Virus record (IMG/VR): IMGVR_UViG_3300023239_000006
Span: 1 to 64,000 of that record
Origin: a virus
Strand: one strand, 5' to 3'
Length of the DNA: 64,000 nt
Shown: piece after piece, positions 16,557-24,639 of the stretch
Position numbering within the stretch: position 1 is the stretch's first letter
Layout: each line of letters begins with the position of its first letter
Notes under the pieces: model-generated
Database searches by the model: none
Seen by the model: only the letters and a program-made list of their open reading frames with translations
Told to the model about the DNA's origin: nothing
Made by a program: the position numbers and the translations under genes

Positions 16557-17159
16557 AGCGGCCTGCTTGTACAATGCGTCAATAGTATGATTGTTGTCTA
16601 GAACAGCGTCAAAGTCTGTGCCCACCCATGCTGTTTCACTAGCATGAATTTTTCGCATCTTTAATTCTTGAATTGCATAATTGCGGCCTGTGTTTGCGTC
16701 GAGAGCCACTTGATACCAATCAGGTAATTCTCCACGTTGTACCCAGACAATCTTACCACCTGCATTTCGAATACTTTGAATTTCATTAGGAAATCTACAA
16801 TCACTAATTACTACATTATCTTTACTTAGACGGAGTTTGTTTTCCAAGCTAGCGATCCAGATATCGTCATGGAATGTTTTGCGGCATACTTCTGTACCCC
16901 AATATTGGAGAACCCAACGAGGAGTTAGTGTAGGCATTGCTAGGCGAGTTGCCCACCACGGATCTACTTGTTCTCGCCATTCGCGAGCTTCCTTAGTACG
17001 ACCTTCTAGCATAGTTCGGTCCCAACCAAATACTGCTGCCACTGCATCTTTAAGAGTTGATGCAAAGCTCTCTCTACGATACCGATGAAAATTTACGAGA
17101 TAATCCGCAACAGTATCTTTGCCGCTGCCTATAAATCCCACTACCCCAATTATAGCCAT
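16503..17159 (-). CDS. 1: deoxynucleoside monophosphate kinase (T4 gp1 type)
   Basis: 218 residues; phosphorylates dNMPs for phage DNA synthesis. P-loop GFIGSGKDT lies at residues 8-16, then the substrate region FASTLKDAVAAVFGWDR, the LID-like EAREWREQVDPWWATRL and VVISDCRFPNEIQSIR. ATG 17159 has AAGGA upstream and a perfect sigma70 consensus promoter at 17179-17207, so it is an early gene in a late-gene neighbourhood. The 3' end overlaps the convergent HNH-like gene. An apparent second 5' end lies at 17322-17426. Confidence 0.92.
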   Translation of the reverse strand: MAIIGVVGFIGSGKDTVADYLVNFHRYRRESFASTLKDAVAAVFGWDRTMLEGRTKEAREWREQVDPWWATRLAMPTLTPRWVLQYWGTEVCRKTFHDDIWIASLENKLRLSKDNVVISDCRFPNEIQSIRNAGGKIVWVQRGELPDWYQVALDANTGRNYAIQELKMRKIHASETAWVGTDFDAVLDNNHTIDALYKQAASIVSDEVTLLPGNSFFA

Positions 17160-17178
17160 AAGTTTTTTCCTTTTTCAT

Positions 17179-17207
17179 ATTATATTACACTTTTATATAC
17201 TTGTCAA
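17179..17207 (-). promoter_or_regulatory. consensus sigma70 promoter of dNMP kinase
   Basis: TTGACA (17202-17207), exactly 17 nt, then TATAAT (17179-17184), read on the minus strand: both boxes are perfect. The expected start lies about 12 nt before the kinase ATG. Confidence 0.88.
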
Positions 17208-17214
17208 CCATAAT

Positions 17215-17222
17215 TATAAATA
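17215..17222 (+). promoter_or_regulatory. late promoter TATAAATA before the GIY-YIG remnant
   Basis: An exact T4 late octamer on the plus strand, 7 nt before ATG 17230. It survives although the gene behind it is truncated. Confidence 0.6.
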
Positions 17223-17229
17223 CAAAGTC

Positions 17230-17355
17230 ATGAAAGATTACCAATCTCAAGCATTTGTTTATAAATGGAAGCATATACCAACTAGTATGTGGTATATCGG
17301 ATCACGAACTGCAAAAAATTGTCATCTTAACGATGGATTGCTAACAGCAGTATAG
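17230..17355 (+). pseudogene. truncated GIY-YIG homing endonuclease remnant
   Basis: ATG 17230 begins MKDYQSQAFVYKWKHIPTSM, then WYIGSRTAKNCHLNDG, the N-terminal signature of phage free-standing GIY-YIG endonucleases (VYKW for GIY, WYIGS for YIG). The frame then departs from the family and stops after 41 codons at 17355, so the catalytic Glu and everything later are missing. The rest is not found downstream. Its 3' part overlaps, on the other strand, a short frame resembling a dNMP kinase N-terminus. Confidence 0.8.
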
Positions 17356-17426
17356 ATGTCAGCGCTGTTAATCAGCGTTCTACCAGTTGTGGGCCTTTCT
17401 AAGAACCCGCATACACCTATAATCAT
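17322..17426 (-). pseudogene. 34-codon frame resembling the 5' end of a dNMP kinase
   Basis: ATG 17426 with a good AGGAG Shine-Dalgarno encodes MIIGVCGF, parallel to MAIIGVVGF of the intact kinase 270 bases away, then diverges where the P-loop GSGK should be and stops. It has its own sigma70 promoter (17446-17474). The likeliest reading is a leftover 5' end of a kinase gene after an endonuclease-associated rearrangement. Only 8 residues support the homology, so another P-loop protein or a leader peptide is possible. Confidence 0.45.
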
Positions 17427-17445
17427 AACTATCTCCTATACGACA

Positions 17446-17474
17446 ATTATACTATAATAATGATATAGGGTCAA
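17446..17474 (-). promoter_or_regulatory. second sigma70 promoter upstream of the dNMP kinase locus
   Basis: TTGACC (17469-17474), 17 nt, TATAAT (17446-17451) on the minus strand. The expected start lies about 12 nt before the ATG at 17426. Confidence 0.8.
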
Positions 17475-17475
17475 C

Positions 17476-17814
17476 CTATCTATAAGGTTTTGGTTGTTTT
17501 GGTTTGTTAGTGTTCAATCTATTAGCTAATACACTTGCAGTATTGATAGATTTAGTTCTTTGAGTTCTTCTAGCTGCTTGAGGAGCAGTACGTGCTCTAG
17601 TAGTTTTCATCTTCTGGGCCTGTGCCATATCCATAGGCTGGTGGCATTTTGATGGATGACTAACTTGTCGGCTCTTCCTTGGTCCTGATGAACAACGGAA
17701 TTTTAATTTAGTTGTGCCGCCACGAGCAGTGTGCTTGCCAACACCCCAAACCATTTTAGCAGTTTCAGTATATAACTCTTCGTCATCTTCAAAAATAAAT
17801 TCATTAGCTTTCAT
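17476..17814 (-). CDS. conserved basic phage protein next to gp13
   Basis: 112 residues from ATG 17814, which overlaps the gp13 stop (TAATG); an in-frame ATG 21 nt upstream lies inside gp13 and is less likely. The N-terminus MKANEFIFEDDEE is acidic. The rest is basic: WGVGKHTARGGTTKLKFRCSS, SHPSKCHQPMD, then an Arg/Thr/Lys-rich tail. The middle recurs in aquatic T4-like phages but its function is unknown. IFE at the end of the N-terminal helix resembles a prohead protease site, so an internal head protein is possible (weak inference). Confidence 0.65.
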   Translation of the reverse strand: MKANEFIFEDDEELYTETAKMVWGVGKHTARGGTTKLKFRCSSGPRKSRQVSHPSKCHQPMDMAQAQKMKTTRARTAPQAARRTQRTKSINTASVLANRLNTNKPKQPKPYR

Positions 17815-18569
17815 TATCCGATCACCCATCCCCAACCTTGTGTAGTAATACCAGTCTTAAGGTCTTCACTTAGTCTATCCATATCAGATTGTCCTTCAGC
17901 TTTCATTGCTGCCCCGTTAAGCGCTGTGCCGCCCTGCGGACCTGCAATGCTGGCAAACTTTTCACGGGCTTGACCAAGCATCATTTTGCAATTAGCAAGG
18001 GTGTAATCTTTAATCCATTGTCCTGCATACGTATCTTCGATAATTGCGTGATCAGGTTTGACGTTATAAACCAACAACATAACTGACTCTTGAGTGCGAG
18101 GACGTTGATGAATTGTTAGTTTACGGTTTTGTGGATTCCAATTAAAGTTAATAAAAGATCCAAACATCTTACCAACCATTTCTTGATAGCCTGCAAACAG
18201 TTCGTATGTTGCTAGCCCACCCATGTTTGTTGATGATAACAAATAGGTATTTGTGTAGGCTAAGTTAAACGGTTCAAATACGGTACCGCCGCTTCCTCCG
18301 CCTGTGCGCGAACCAATAGTTCTACGATAAATCTGTCGGACAACCTGTATTTCTTTTGGCAAAATATACTCGTTTTGATCTTCTTCAAGATTCAAAAAGA
18401 TGTAACTTTCTTCAACAGCATTATCTGCACGTTGTCGAAATACTGCTAAACTGCGTGTTAGCGCAGTTTCGTAATGGATAGGATCTAGCTCTATATCAAT
18501 CATGCCGTCACCCAGCATGGCTTTACAGTAGTCGTAAACGCTTTGTTTGGTAATATCTATTTGGCTCAT
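17814..18569 (-). CDS. 13: gp13 neck protein
   Basis: 251 residues (T4 gp13 has 309). With gp14 it closes the portal vertex after packaging and attaches the tail. Diagnostic pieces are YDYCKAMLGDGMIDIEL, a NWNPQNRKLTIHQRPR strand pair, LLVYNVKPDHAIIED, WIKDYTLANCKMMLGQAREKF and the terminal Trp-rich WGWVIG. ATG 18569 lies 5 nt after GATAAATA with no Shine-Dalgarno. It is divergent from gp14 with only 30 nt between the two start codons. Confidence 0.85.
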   Translation of the reverse strand: MSQIDITKQSVYDYCKAMLGDGMIDIELDPIHYETALTRSLAVFRQRADNAVEESYIFLNLEEDQNEYILPKEIQVVRQIYRRTIGSRTGGGSGGTVFEPFNLAYTNTYLLSSTNMGGLATYELFAGYQEMVGKMFGSFINFNWNPQNRKLTIHQRPRTQESVMLLVYNVKPDHAIIEDTYAGQWIKDYTLANCKMMLGQAREKFASIAGPQGGTALNGAAMKAEGQSDMDRLSEDLKTGITTQGWGWVIG

Positions 18570-18574
18570 ACAAG

Positions 18575-18582
18575 TATTTATC
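18575..18582 (-). promoter_or_regulatory. late promoter octamer of gp13
   Basis: GATAAATA, CTTGT, ATG 18569. It occupies the 30-nt gp13/gp14 intergenic space together with the gp14 octamer. Confidence 0.65.
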
Positions 18583-18587
18583 GTTAC

Positions 18588-18595
18588 GGTAAATA
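18588..18595 (+). promoter_or_regulatory. late promoter octamer of gp14
   Basis: GGTAAATA followed by TAGT and ATG 18600 on the plus strand (4-nt spacer), back to back with the gp13 promoter. Confidence 0.5.
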
Positions 18596-18599
18596 TAGT

Positions 18600-19865
18600 A
18601 TGCCAAGATTAAGCCTCTACCGCGCCCAAAAGGGCAATGATTTTAAATTCATCGATAAAACCGTTTGGGAAATGTTCCAAGTCGGCGGAGTCGATGTACT
18701 TGTTCACAAGTATATAGGACCTGGTTCTAGCAGTGAAGTTACTCCGACAACTCCTGCATATACCACAGACAATCCTTTACAAATACAAGATTTACTATTC
18801 TTAGAAAATAGAGATCGTAAGTATGATCCGGATATATATAGGCTGCGAGGTGTTTATAATATTCAAGACATTGACTTTAACCTAAGTCAGTTTGGTCTAT
18901 TTCTACAAAATGACACAGTATTCATGACGTTTCATATTAACGATACTGTCGAAAAACTTGGACGTAAAATTATGTCGGGCGATGTAATTGAGCTACCGCA
19001 CTTAAAAGACGAGTATGCACTTAACGATTTGCAGTTTGCTCTAAAACGTTTTTACGTTGTTGAGGAAGTCAATCGTGCAGCGGAAGGATATTCAGTAACT
19101 TGGTATCCGCACCTATATCGTGCTAAATGTAAACCACTAGTAGACAGTCAAGAATTTAAAGACATTCTCAACGGTCTCGCTGACGGAGATGGTAACGATA
19201 CTACCACTACCTTACGTGACATTATGTCTACGTATGAAAAAGAAATGCAGATTACCCAAGCAGTTCTTAACCAAGCAGAAGCAGATGCTCCTAAGAGCGG
19301 ATACGATACTACTAAATTCTGGACTGTTCAACTGGATGAAAACGGAAATGCTGATCTAGTAACTGTTGACAATGAAACTATTGATGCTAGCTTGCAAACG
19401 CAGGCCACTGATGCTAATGGCAACTTGTTGTTTGATGCCAACAACGACCCAATATATGTTGGGCCAACAGCTAGCACAATGTTACAAACTGCCAAGGGCA
19501 ATGGCTACCAAGGTTACCTAACAGGAGATGGCATTCCTTCAAACGGCGCGCCGTTTACTGCTGGCATTGCATTTCCACTGTCAGGCGTAGACGGACAGTA
19601 TTGCCTAAGAAAAGATTACATGCCTAACAGACTGTTTAGGTTCAACGGAACAAGATGGGTTAAGATGGAAGATATACAGCGTATGACTATGAACAATCTA
19701 GGTGCTAGCGATACCGGAGTTGGCGATACATTTGAAGGTAAAGATGTTCGTCAAACACAGAAAGGTACATTTATTAACAATACAAATACAGCAGTCATCG
19801 ACGGGCATACTGTTGAAGAGAAACAAAGCCTTAGCAAGGCGCTTAGACCACAGGCGGATGTATAA
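18600..19865 (+). CDS. 14: gp14 neck protein
   Basis: 421 residues from ATG 18600, longer than T4 gp14 (256). The N-terminus MPRLSLYRAQKGNDFKFID, then FGLFLQNDTVFMTFHINDTV, GRKIMSGDVIELPHLKDEYAL and WYPHLYRAKCKP define the family, as does the tail EEKQSLSKALRPQADV. A C-terminal insert carries a Trp/Asn module (NRLFRFNGTRWVKMED) like those in the sheath and gp15. The stop TAA overlaps the ATG of the inserted GIY-YIG gene. It is on the plus strand, opposite to gp13. Confidence 0.85.
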   Translation: MPRLSLYRAQKGNDFKFIDKTVWEMFQVGGVDVLVHKYIGPGSSSEVTPTTPAYTTDNPLQIQDLLFLENRDRKYDPDIYRLRGVYNIQDIDFNLSQFGLFLQNDTVFMTFHINDTVEKLGRKIMSGDVIELPHLKDEYALNDLQFALKRFYVVEEVNRAAEGYSVTWYPHLYRAKCKPLVDSQEFKDILNGLADGDGNDTTTTLRDIMSTYEKEMQITQAVLNQAEADAPKSGYDTTKFWTVQLDENGNADLVTVDNETIDASLQTQATDANGNLLFDANNDPIYVGPTASTMLQTAKGNGYQGYLTGDGIPSNGAPFTAGIAFPLSGVDGQYCLRKDYMPNRLFRFNGTRWVKMEDIQRMTMNNLGASDTGVGDTFEGKDVRQTQKGTFINNTNTAVIDGHTVEEKQSLSKALRPQADV

Positions 19866-20413
19866 TGTATATCTATAAATTTATACATACCGAAAGCGGA
19901 AGAGCGTATATAGGGCAAACTATACAAAATCCAAATCGGCGTCGGCTTGAACATATTGCCGATAGTAGGAATACTCCAAGAACATATCACTTTCACAATG
20001 CTTTAAAAAAATACGGATCAGAATCATTTATATTTGAAGTTATTGCAGAAGCGAAATCTTTGGAAGAATTAAACTTGTTAGAGGAAAAATATGTGAATCA
20101 ATACGATTCTATTAACAATGGGTTTAATATTCGACAAGCAGGTGGCAACAAGCTACATTCTGAAGAGAGTAAACAACGGATGAGTGATGCTCAAAAAGCT
20201 GCTCATTTACAGAGAAGATTAGAAGGAAGAGATAGCGGATGGAAAAGGAAAGATGGCGGGCCTATGAAAGGAAAAATCTGTTCCGAAGAAAATAAACAAA
20301 AAAAACGAGAAGCACATTTAAAAGCACAGCACTATACTGGAAAAACTTGGAAAGTTATAGATGGTAAAAGAGTGTGGTTAACTAAGGAGGCTGTGGCTAA
20401 CGCTACTGTATAA
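19865..20413 (+). mobile_element. GIY-YIG homing endonuclease inserted between gp14 and gp15
   Basis: 182 residues. The GIY-YIG domain has YIY (2-4) and YIG (15-17), an Arg cluster NRRRLEH, a catalytic-Glu helix ELNLLEEKYV and GFNIRQ; a NUMOD3-like segment (HSEESKQRMSDAQ) and a basic DNA-binding tail follow. The gene appears intact. It sits exactly at the gp14/gp15 junction: GTATAAT occurs at both borders (19860-19866 and 20408-20414). Its ATG overlaps the gp14 stop, and its own stop overlaps the expected gp15 start. Confidence 0.88.
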
Positions 20414-21843
20414 TCATCGACTATTTTTATGACGGACAAATAAGACGATATGTAACGCAATTCATGCGTGTGTTTATAGGATTTAAGTATCAAGACGGAG
20501 AAGGCAATCAATTAAGTGTTCCGGTGCTGTACGGAGATATGACCAGGCAAGTTGCTAGTATTATTAAAGATAACAGCGAAAACAAAATGTCTACCGTTCC
20601 TCGCATTGCCTGTTATATCAGTGGCGTTGACATGGATATGAGTCGGATGAGTGATGCTACGTTTGTTAGTAAGGTTAATATTAGAGAACGTAGATATGAC
20701 GATATCGACGGTACAATTGATTATCAAAATGCACAAGGCGGCAACTATACCGTCGAACGGCTAATGCCTACTCCGTTCACACTGTCTATGAAAGCAGACA
20801 TCTGGACCAGTAACACTGATCAAAAGTTACAATTATTTGAACAGATTATGGTATTGTTTAATCCTAGTCTTGAGTTACAAACAACGGACAACTATATTGA
20901 TTGGACTAGTTTAAGCGTTCTAAATATAAAGACAACTAATTTTAGTTCTAGAACAATACCACAAGGCACTGACAGTGACATTGACATTTGTTCTGTTGAG
21001 TTCGATATGCCTATATGGTTATCTCCGCCAGCCAAGGTCAAGAAGTTAGGCGTGGTTAGATCAGTTATTGCTAATGTGTTCACAGAAGCCGGTGATATTG
21101 TTAATCTTGAAGATTTAGCATTTAATCGGGATAAGGGATCTTTCCAGACTAATCCGTTGCGCTTTCGTGTACTATTGTTTAAATCTAATACTGGTAATAT
21201 CAGTGATAATATTTACGATCTTACACTAGTCAATCCAGGTGCTGCTGTTATTGCACAAGGGTTAGATCAAAAAGCATTCAAGTTAGGTGAACCAGTTGAT
21301 TGGAATAGTTTGTTATCAGCTACCGGTGGGTTTAAAGCTGGAGACCATATTTTCTTTAAGCAGGCTAGCGGCTTTGACATGGTAGGCACATTTGATATTA
21401 ACCCTACTGATCCAACTATTCTAACTGTGTCGTTTGCAGACGATCCTAACCAAATTTCTAATACTGTTATTGCAGGCAAAACTTATGTAGATGCAATCAT
21501 TGATCCTTATAGATTCAATCCTGTTACTACATTTAACGGACAGGCAAATATACCTGAGATTAGATATCTAATGTTAGACGATGTCAATCCTAATAGTGCA
21601 AATGCAGATGGACCCGATGGCTGGAAGAATCTCGACCTTAGTGACCCAGTTATCAAAGCCAACAGTATTATTGAATGGAACGGCACTAACTGGGTTGAAG
21701 TTTGGGATCCTGCTACTGCTACTGTTCCAACTTATATTCAAAACTATCGTACAGGTATCCAATATCGCTGGGACGGTACTCAATGGATGAAAGCATTTGA
21801 AGGCGAGTACGCTCCAGGATACTGGGGAATAGTTAACGGGTAA
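20413..21843 (+). CDS. 15: gp15 tail completion protein with a lost start codon
   Basis: A family of tail terminators that caps sheath and tube and joins the neck. The reading frame is open from 20401 and encodes IIDYFYDGQIRRYVTQFM, aligning with the T4 gp15 N-terminus MFGYFYNSSFRRYATLM, but no ATG/GTG/TTG is present there. The position equivalent to the start is ATC at 20413, overlapping the endonuclease stop. The first ATG is 20464, which would delete about 17 conserved residues and has no clear Shine-Dalgarno. Downstream are VPVLYGD, YISGVDMDMSR, FDMPIWLSPPAKVKK and a long C-terminal extension with WNGTNWVEVWD and YRWDGTQWM modules. T4 gp15 has 272 residues; this has 459-476. Confidence 0.75.
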   Translation: MIDYFYDGQIRRYVTQFMRVFIGFKYQDGEGNQLSVPVLYGDMTRQVASIIKDNSENKMSTVPRIACYISGVDMDMSRMSDATFVSKVNIRERRYDDIDGTIDYQNAQGGNYTVERLMPTPFTLSMKADIWTSNTDQKLQLFEQIMVLFNPSLELQTTDNYIDWTSLSVLNIKTTNFSSRTIPQGTDSDIDICSVEFDMPIWLSPPAKVKKLGVVRSVIANVFTEAGDIVNLEDLAFNRDKGSFQTNPLRFRVLLFKSNTGNISDNIYDLTLVNPGAAVIAQGLDQKAFKLGEPVDWNSLLSATGGFKAGDHIFFKQASGFDMVGTFDINPTDPTILTVSFADDPNQISNTVIAGKTYVDAIIDPYRFNPVTTFNGQANIPEIRYLMLDDVNPNSANADGPDGWKNLDLSDPVIKANSIIEWNGTNWVEVWDPATATVPTYIQNYRTGIQYRWDGTQWMKAFEGEYAPGYWGIVNG

Positions 21844-21855
21844 TAATTCTAAAGT

Positions 21856-24147
21856 TTAAAGAGTAGAGATAGTTTTAACAGTAATCAGCCCTACCATTGA
21901 GCCGTGTACGCTACACTGATATCGGTATCCACCTGATATGTCCGATGGTACTTTCCAATATAATGTTCCAGAAACCTTACCTTGTGCATTAGTTCCAGTT
22001 GATACTGTACCACCAGTTGATACATGAATTAATCCAGTATTATAATTTATACCGCCTGGTGTTTGTATTAGGAAAGGATGGCCGCTTACATTTAAATTAA
22101 AAGCAATAGTCATTCCTGTAATTGCATATACTGTTGGGTTATCAGTAGATCCGTATTGATCAAATCTATATGCCGATGCTCCGTTATTTGTTACTAACAA
22201 CATTGTCATTGCTGGTAAGTAGATTTGATCTATAGTTGCGCCGGCCGAATCGCTTAATCCTGTAAATGCAGTGGCTCCAGAGGCTACTGTACTTGTAATA
22301 GTTACTGTGTCTGTACTCTCATTTGTAGTTATGCTAATACCTGTACCAGCGGAGATCGTTAACGTATCAGTAGCACTATCTGCTACTACATCATTTTGTC
22401 CGGTAACTGCAATAGTTGCAAAAGCATTAGCAGAGCTAGAACTGTTAGTAATAGTCACAGTGTCTGTGCCTGCATCTGTAGTTATACTGATACCGGTGCC
22501 AGCGACTAGTGTTAACGTATCAGTAGCTGAATCTGCTGCAACACTAGTCTGTCCTGCTACTGCTATTGTTGCAAAACTATCTGATTGTGCGCCACCGCCA
22601 GCTACGGTTGTCCAAGTATTATCGCCTCTCAAGAACGTGGTAGTATCTCTAGTTCCAGCAGTGCCTAACCTCAAAACTGGCACAGTACCACTTGCTAAGT
22701 TACTAGCATTTAATGCTGTTAAGTTTATTCCGCTTACTACTGGAAGCGTAGCAGGGAATCTAGCATCTGGCATAGTACCACTTGCTAAGTTGCTAGCATT
22801 TAATGCTGTTAAGTTTACTCCGCTGGCAACAGGCAGCGTAGCAGGAAATCTAGCATTAGGAACTGTACCACTTGCTAAGTTGCTAGCATTTAATGCTGTT
22901 AGACTTGTTCCTATACCGCTGAATGATGTTGCTGATAATATTCCAGTATCGCTGATAGAAGCCAAACTAGTTTGTATAGATGTACCGGATACACCGTTGT
23001 ACCGGACAAGGTTGTTATCTGCATAGCCGCCATTTACTGAGCTAACATCGCCGGCGCCGCTACCTGTAGGACCAGGAGGGCCTTCATCGCCTTGCGGCCC
23101 TACTAACGTTGCTGTGCTTTGTCTACTACCGTCCCCAAATACGATTTCGCTGCCTATTTCCACATCTGCTGAAAAACTTACATCGGTTAAAAAGGATATA
23201 CTGCTGCCTGTTGACAAATCTATAGTGTTAGTAGAGAAAATTAAGTCGCCTGCGGCAGCAGAAGAATTTATAGTAACTACTCCTTGATTAGTAGTTAGTG
23301 TGATTCCGGTACCTGCAGTAATGCTTAACACTCCTGTATTAGATACCGTAAATGCACCTGCGGTTTCAGAAACTGCAATCCCTGCGGCTGCTTGAATATC
23401 TAATACACCTGTATTAGTCACAGTAGTTACATTATCAACTACTGCTACAGAAATGCCACTACCTGGGGTTATATTAGCAATTCCACCTGATCCTGGATCT
23501 GCTACTGATATGGCATTTCCCATAACTAAATGGTTAGAACACCAATAGTAAAGAGTCGCTGGTGTTGAGTTGGTTATTGTTATCCAAACTTGTCTAGAGG
23601 TGGCTGAGTTGAACGCTGAACTATTATATACAGTCTCAGTTACAGTAAGCCCATTAAGAAAATATCTTACGTTGGACAAATAACGTGTGCCGCCGCCCAA
23701 CGATCCACTTAAATTGTCATCGGAAAAATTCAAAGGATGAGGATTAGGAGTAGAGTTGGTAGCATTTGGAAAGTATACATTAGTAGCATCGCCTTGATCA
23801 AATACATAAGTGTATCCTACTACAAGAGTTGGACTTGCACGATAAATATTGTTAAGATTGTATTTGTTTCCCGCGTCGGCCTCCTGTGGTCCAGTAACAG
23901 TTACTGTATAAACAACAGTTGACACTCTAGATTCTACAGATTTTTTTCTAAATCCTATATTATCTATATTAGAAAGATCAGCCTTAGCAAGCGAAATTCC
24001 GCCTGTCAGATCACCATCAAATAATCTAAGTGTATTTGAATCTCTATCGTAAAAAATTTCTCCCCTGCTCCCAACTTTCCTGTCTAGAAAGTCAGATTCT
24101 CTAGGAATAATTCTTACGCTGTTTAGTATAGGTGCTTTGTTTGACAT
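21856..24147 (-). CDS. tail fibre protein with plastocyanin-like domains and collagen-like linker
   Basis: 763 residues from ATG 24147 (an upstream TTG is less likely). The N-terminus PILNSVRIIPRESDFLDRKVG resembles fibre attachment regions. Two cupredoxin-like domains carry a His strand and a C-x2-H-x2-M loop: HPLNFSDD with CSNHLVM near residue 215, and HPFLIQ with CSVHGSM at the C-terminus. Between them are beta repeats (AGTGISITT...DTVTIT), a Gly-Pro stretch (GPQGDEGPPGPTG) and three NLTALNASNLASGT-type repeats. Its tail-fibre role is inferred from composition and neighbours. The promoter is AATAAATA at 24168. Confidence 0.75.
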   Translation of the reverse strand: MSNKAPILNSVRIIPRESDFLDRKVGSRGEIFYDRDSNTLRLFDGDLTGGISLAKADLSNIDNIGFRKKSVESRVSTVVYTVTVTGPQEADAGNKYNLNNIYRASPTLVVGYTYVFDQGDATNVYFPNATNSTPNPHPLNFSDDNLSGSLGGGTRYLSNVRYFLNGLTVTETVYNSSAFNSATSRQVWITITNSTPATLYYWCSNHLVMGNAISVADPGSGGIANITPGSGISVAVVDNVTTVTNTGVLDIQAAAGIAVSETAGAFTVSNTGVLSITAGTGITLTTNQGVVTINSSAAAGDLIFSTNTIDLSTGSSISFLTDVSFSADVEIGSEIVFGDGSRQSTATLVGPQGDEGPPGPTGSGAGDVSSVNGGYADNNLVRYNGVSGTSIQTSLASISDTGILSATSFSGIGTSLTALNASNLASGTVPNARFPATLPVASGVNLTALNASNLASGTMPDARFPATLPVVSGINLTALNASNLASGTVPVLRLGTAGTRDTTTFLRGDNTWTTVAGGGAQSDSFATIAVAGQTSVAADSATDTLTLVAGTGISITTDAGTDTVTITNSSSSANAFATIAVTGQNDVVADSATDTLTISAGTGISITTNESTDTVTITSTVASGATAFTGLSDSAGATIDQIYLPAMTMLLVTNNGASAYRFDQYGSTDNPTVYAITGMTIAFNLNVSGHPFLIQTPGGINYNTGLIHVSTGGTVSTGTNAQGKVSGTLYWKVPSDISGGYRYQCSVHGSMVGLITVKTISTL
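22685..22914 (-). repeat. 90-bp tandem repeats in the fibre gene
   Basis: Units beginning near 22685, 22775 and 22865 share long identical stretches encoding LTALNASNLASGT and ARFPATLP. They are in frame, and are likely triple-stranded fibre shaft repeats. Confidence 0.8.
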
Positions 24148-24167
24148 GTATAATTCCCGTATCAATA

Positions 24168-24175
24168 TATTTATT
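24168..24175 (-). promoter_or_regulatory. late promoter octamer of the plastocyanin-like fibre gene
   Basis: AATAAATA on the minus strand, about 20 nt before ATG 24147, leaving a short leader with GGGA. Confidence 0.55.
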
Positions 24176-24248
24176 CATAATACAACATAGAATTGTGTGC
24201 CAATACTGGGGTAGTTACCATTATACTATAGGGTAGTTAACTGCTAAC

Positions 24249-24256
24249 GATAAGTA
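24249..24256 (+). promoter_or_regulatory. late-promoter-like octamer of the Nudix-like gene
   Basis: GATAAGTA, then TTGGT, then ATG 24262; no Shine-Dalgarno. G variant of the octamer. Confidence 0.45.
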
Positions 24257-24261
24257 TTGGT

Positions 24262-24639
24262 ATGCAACAGCGTGCCGGATTACTATTCTTAGCAAAAACA
24301 ACAGGTAGGGTACTTCTTATATTAGAAGAATCTAAATGGACAGTTCCTACCTTCCCTCGTAGCCGATCGCTCCTAGAAGATGCTGATGTATTATTAGACA
24401 GGTATTCTAAAGGACGTATTTTGCCTATTGAATTGTACCTATCAGAAGACCGGGGATTTGAATATGGTACGTATGTTTGTCTCGTTGATGAAGAATTTTT
24501 AACAACTGCTGCCTCAACTATTGCTTGGAGTAACCTAGAATATTTGCCTAAGCAATTACATACTGGATTAAAAATTACATTAAATAATTCAGTTATAAGA
24601 ACTAAAATTGAAACTATATTGGAGTTAGAAAAATGTTAG
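24262..24639 (+). CDS. Nudix-fold protein lacking the catalytic box
   Basis: 125 residues. The start RAGLLFLAKTTGRVLLILEESKW is characteristic of phage Nudix proteins. The region that should carry GX5EX7REUXEEXGU is instead PTFPRSRSLLEDADVLLDRY, so the catalytic Glu cluster is absent and hydrolase activity is unlikely. Similar degenerate Nudix proteins occur among T4-like structural genes. It overlaps the next plus-strand gene by 7 nt and is flanked by minus-strand fibre genes. Confidence 0.65.
   Translation: MQQRAGLLFLAKTTGRVLLILEESKWTVPTFPRSRSLLEDADVLLDRYSKGRILPIELYLSEDRGFEYGTYVCLVDEEFLTTAASTIAWSNLEYLPKQLHTGLKITLNNSVIRTKIETILELEKC

Noticed and set aside
17476-17835. Start at 17835 (MGMGDRI) for the protein next to gp13
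   Set aside because: It lies inside the gp13 C-terminal codons; ATG 17814 overlaps the gp13 stop as TAATG, like other coupled genes here.
22271-23026. 251-codon plus-strand frame opposite the fibre gene
   Set aside because: Low-complexity Val/Ala/Pro translation produced by the Thr/Gly/Ala codon repeats of the fibre; no Shine-Dalgarno and no domain.
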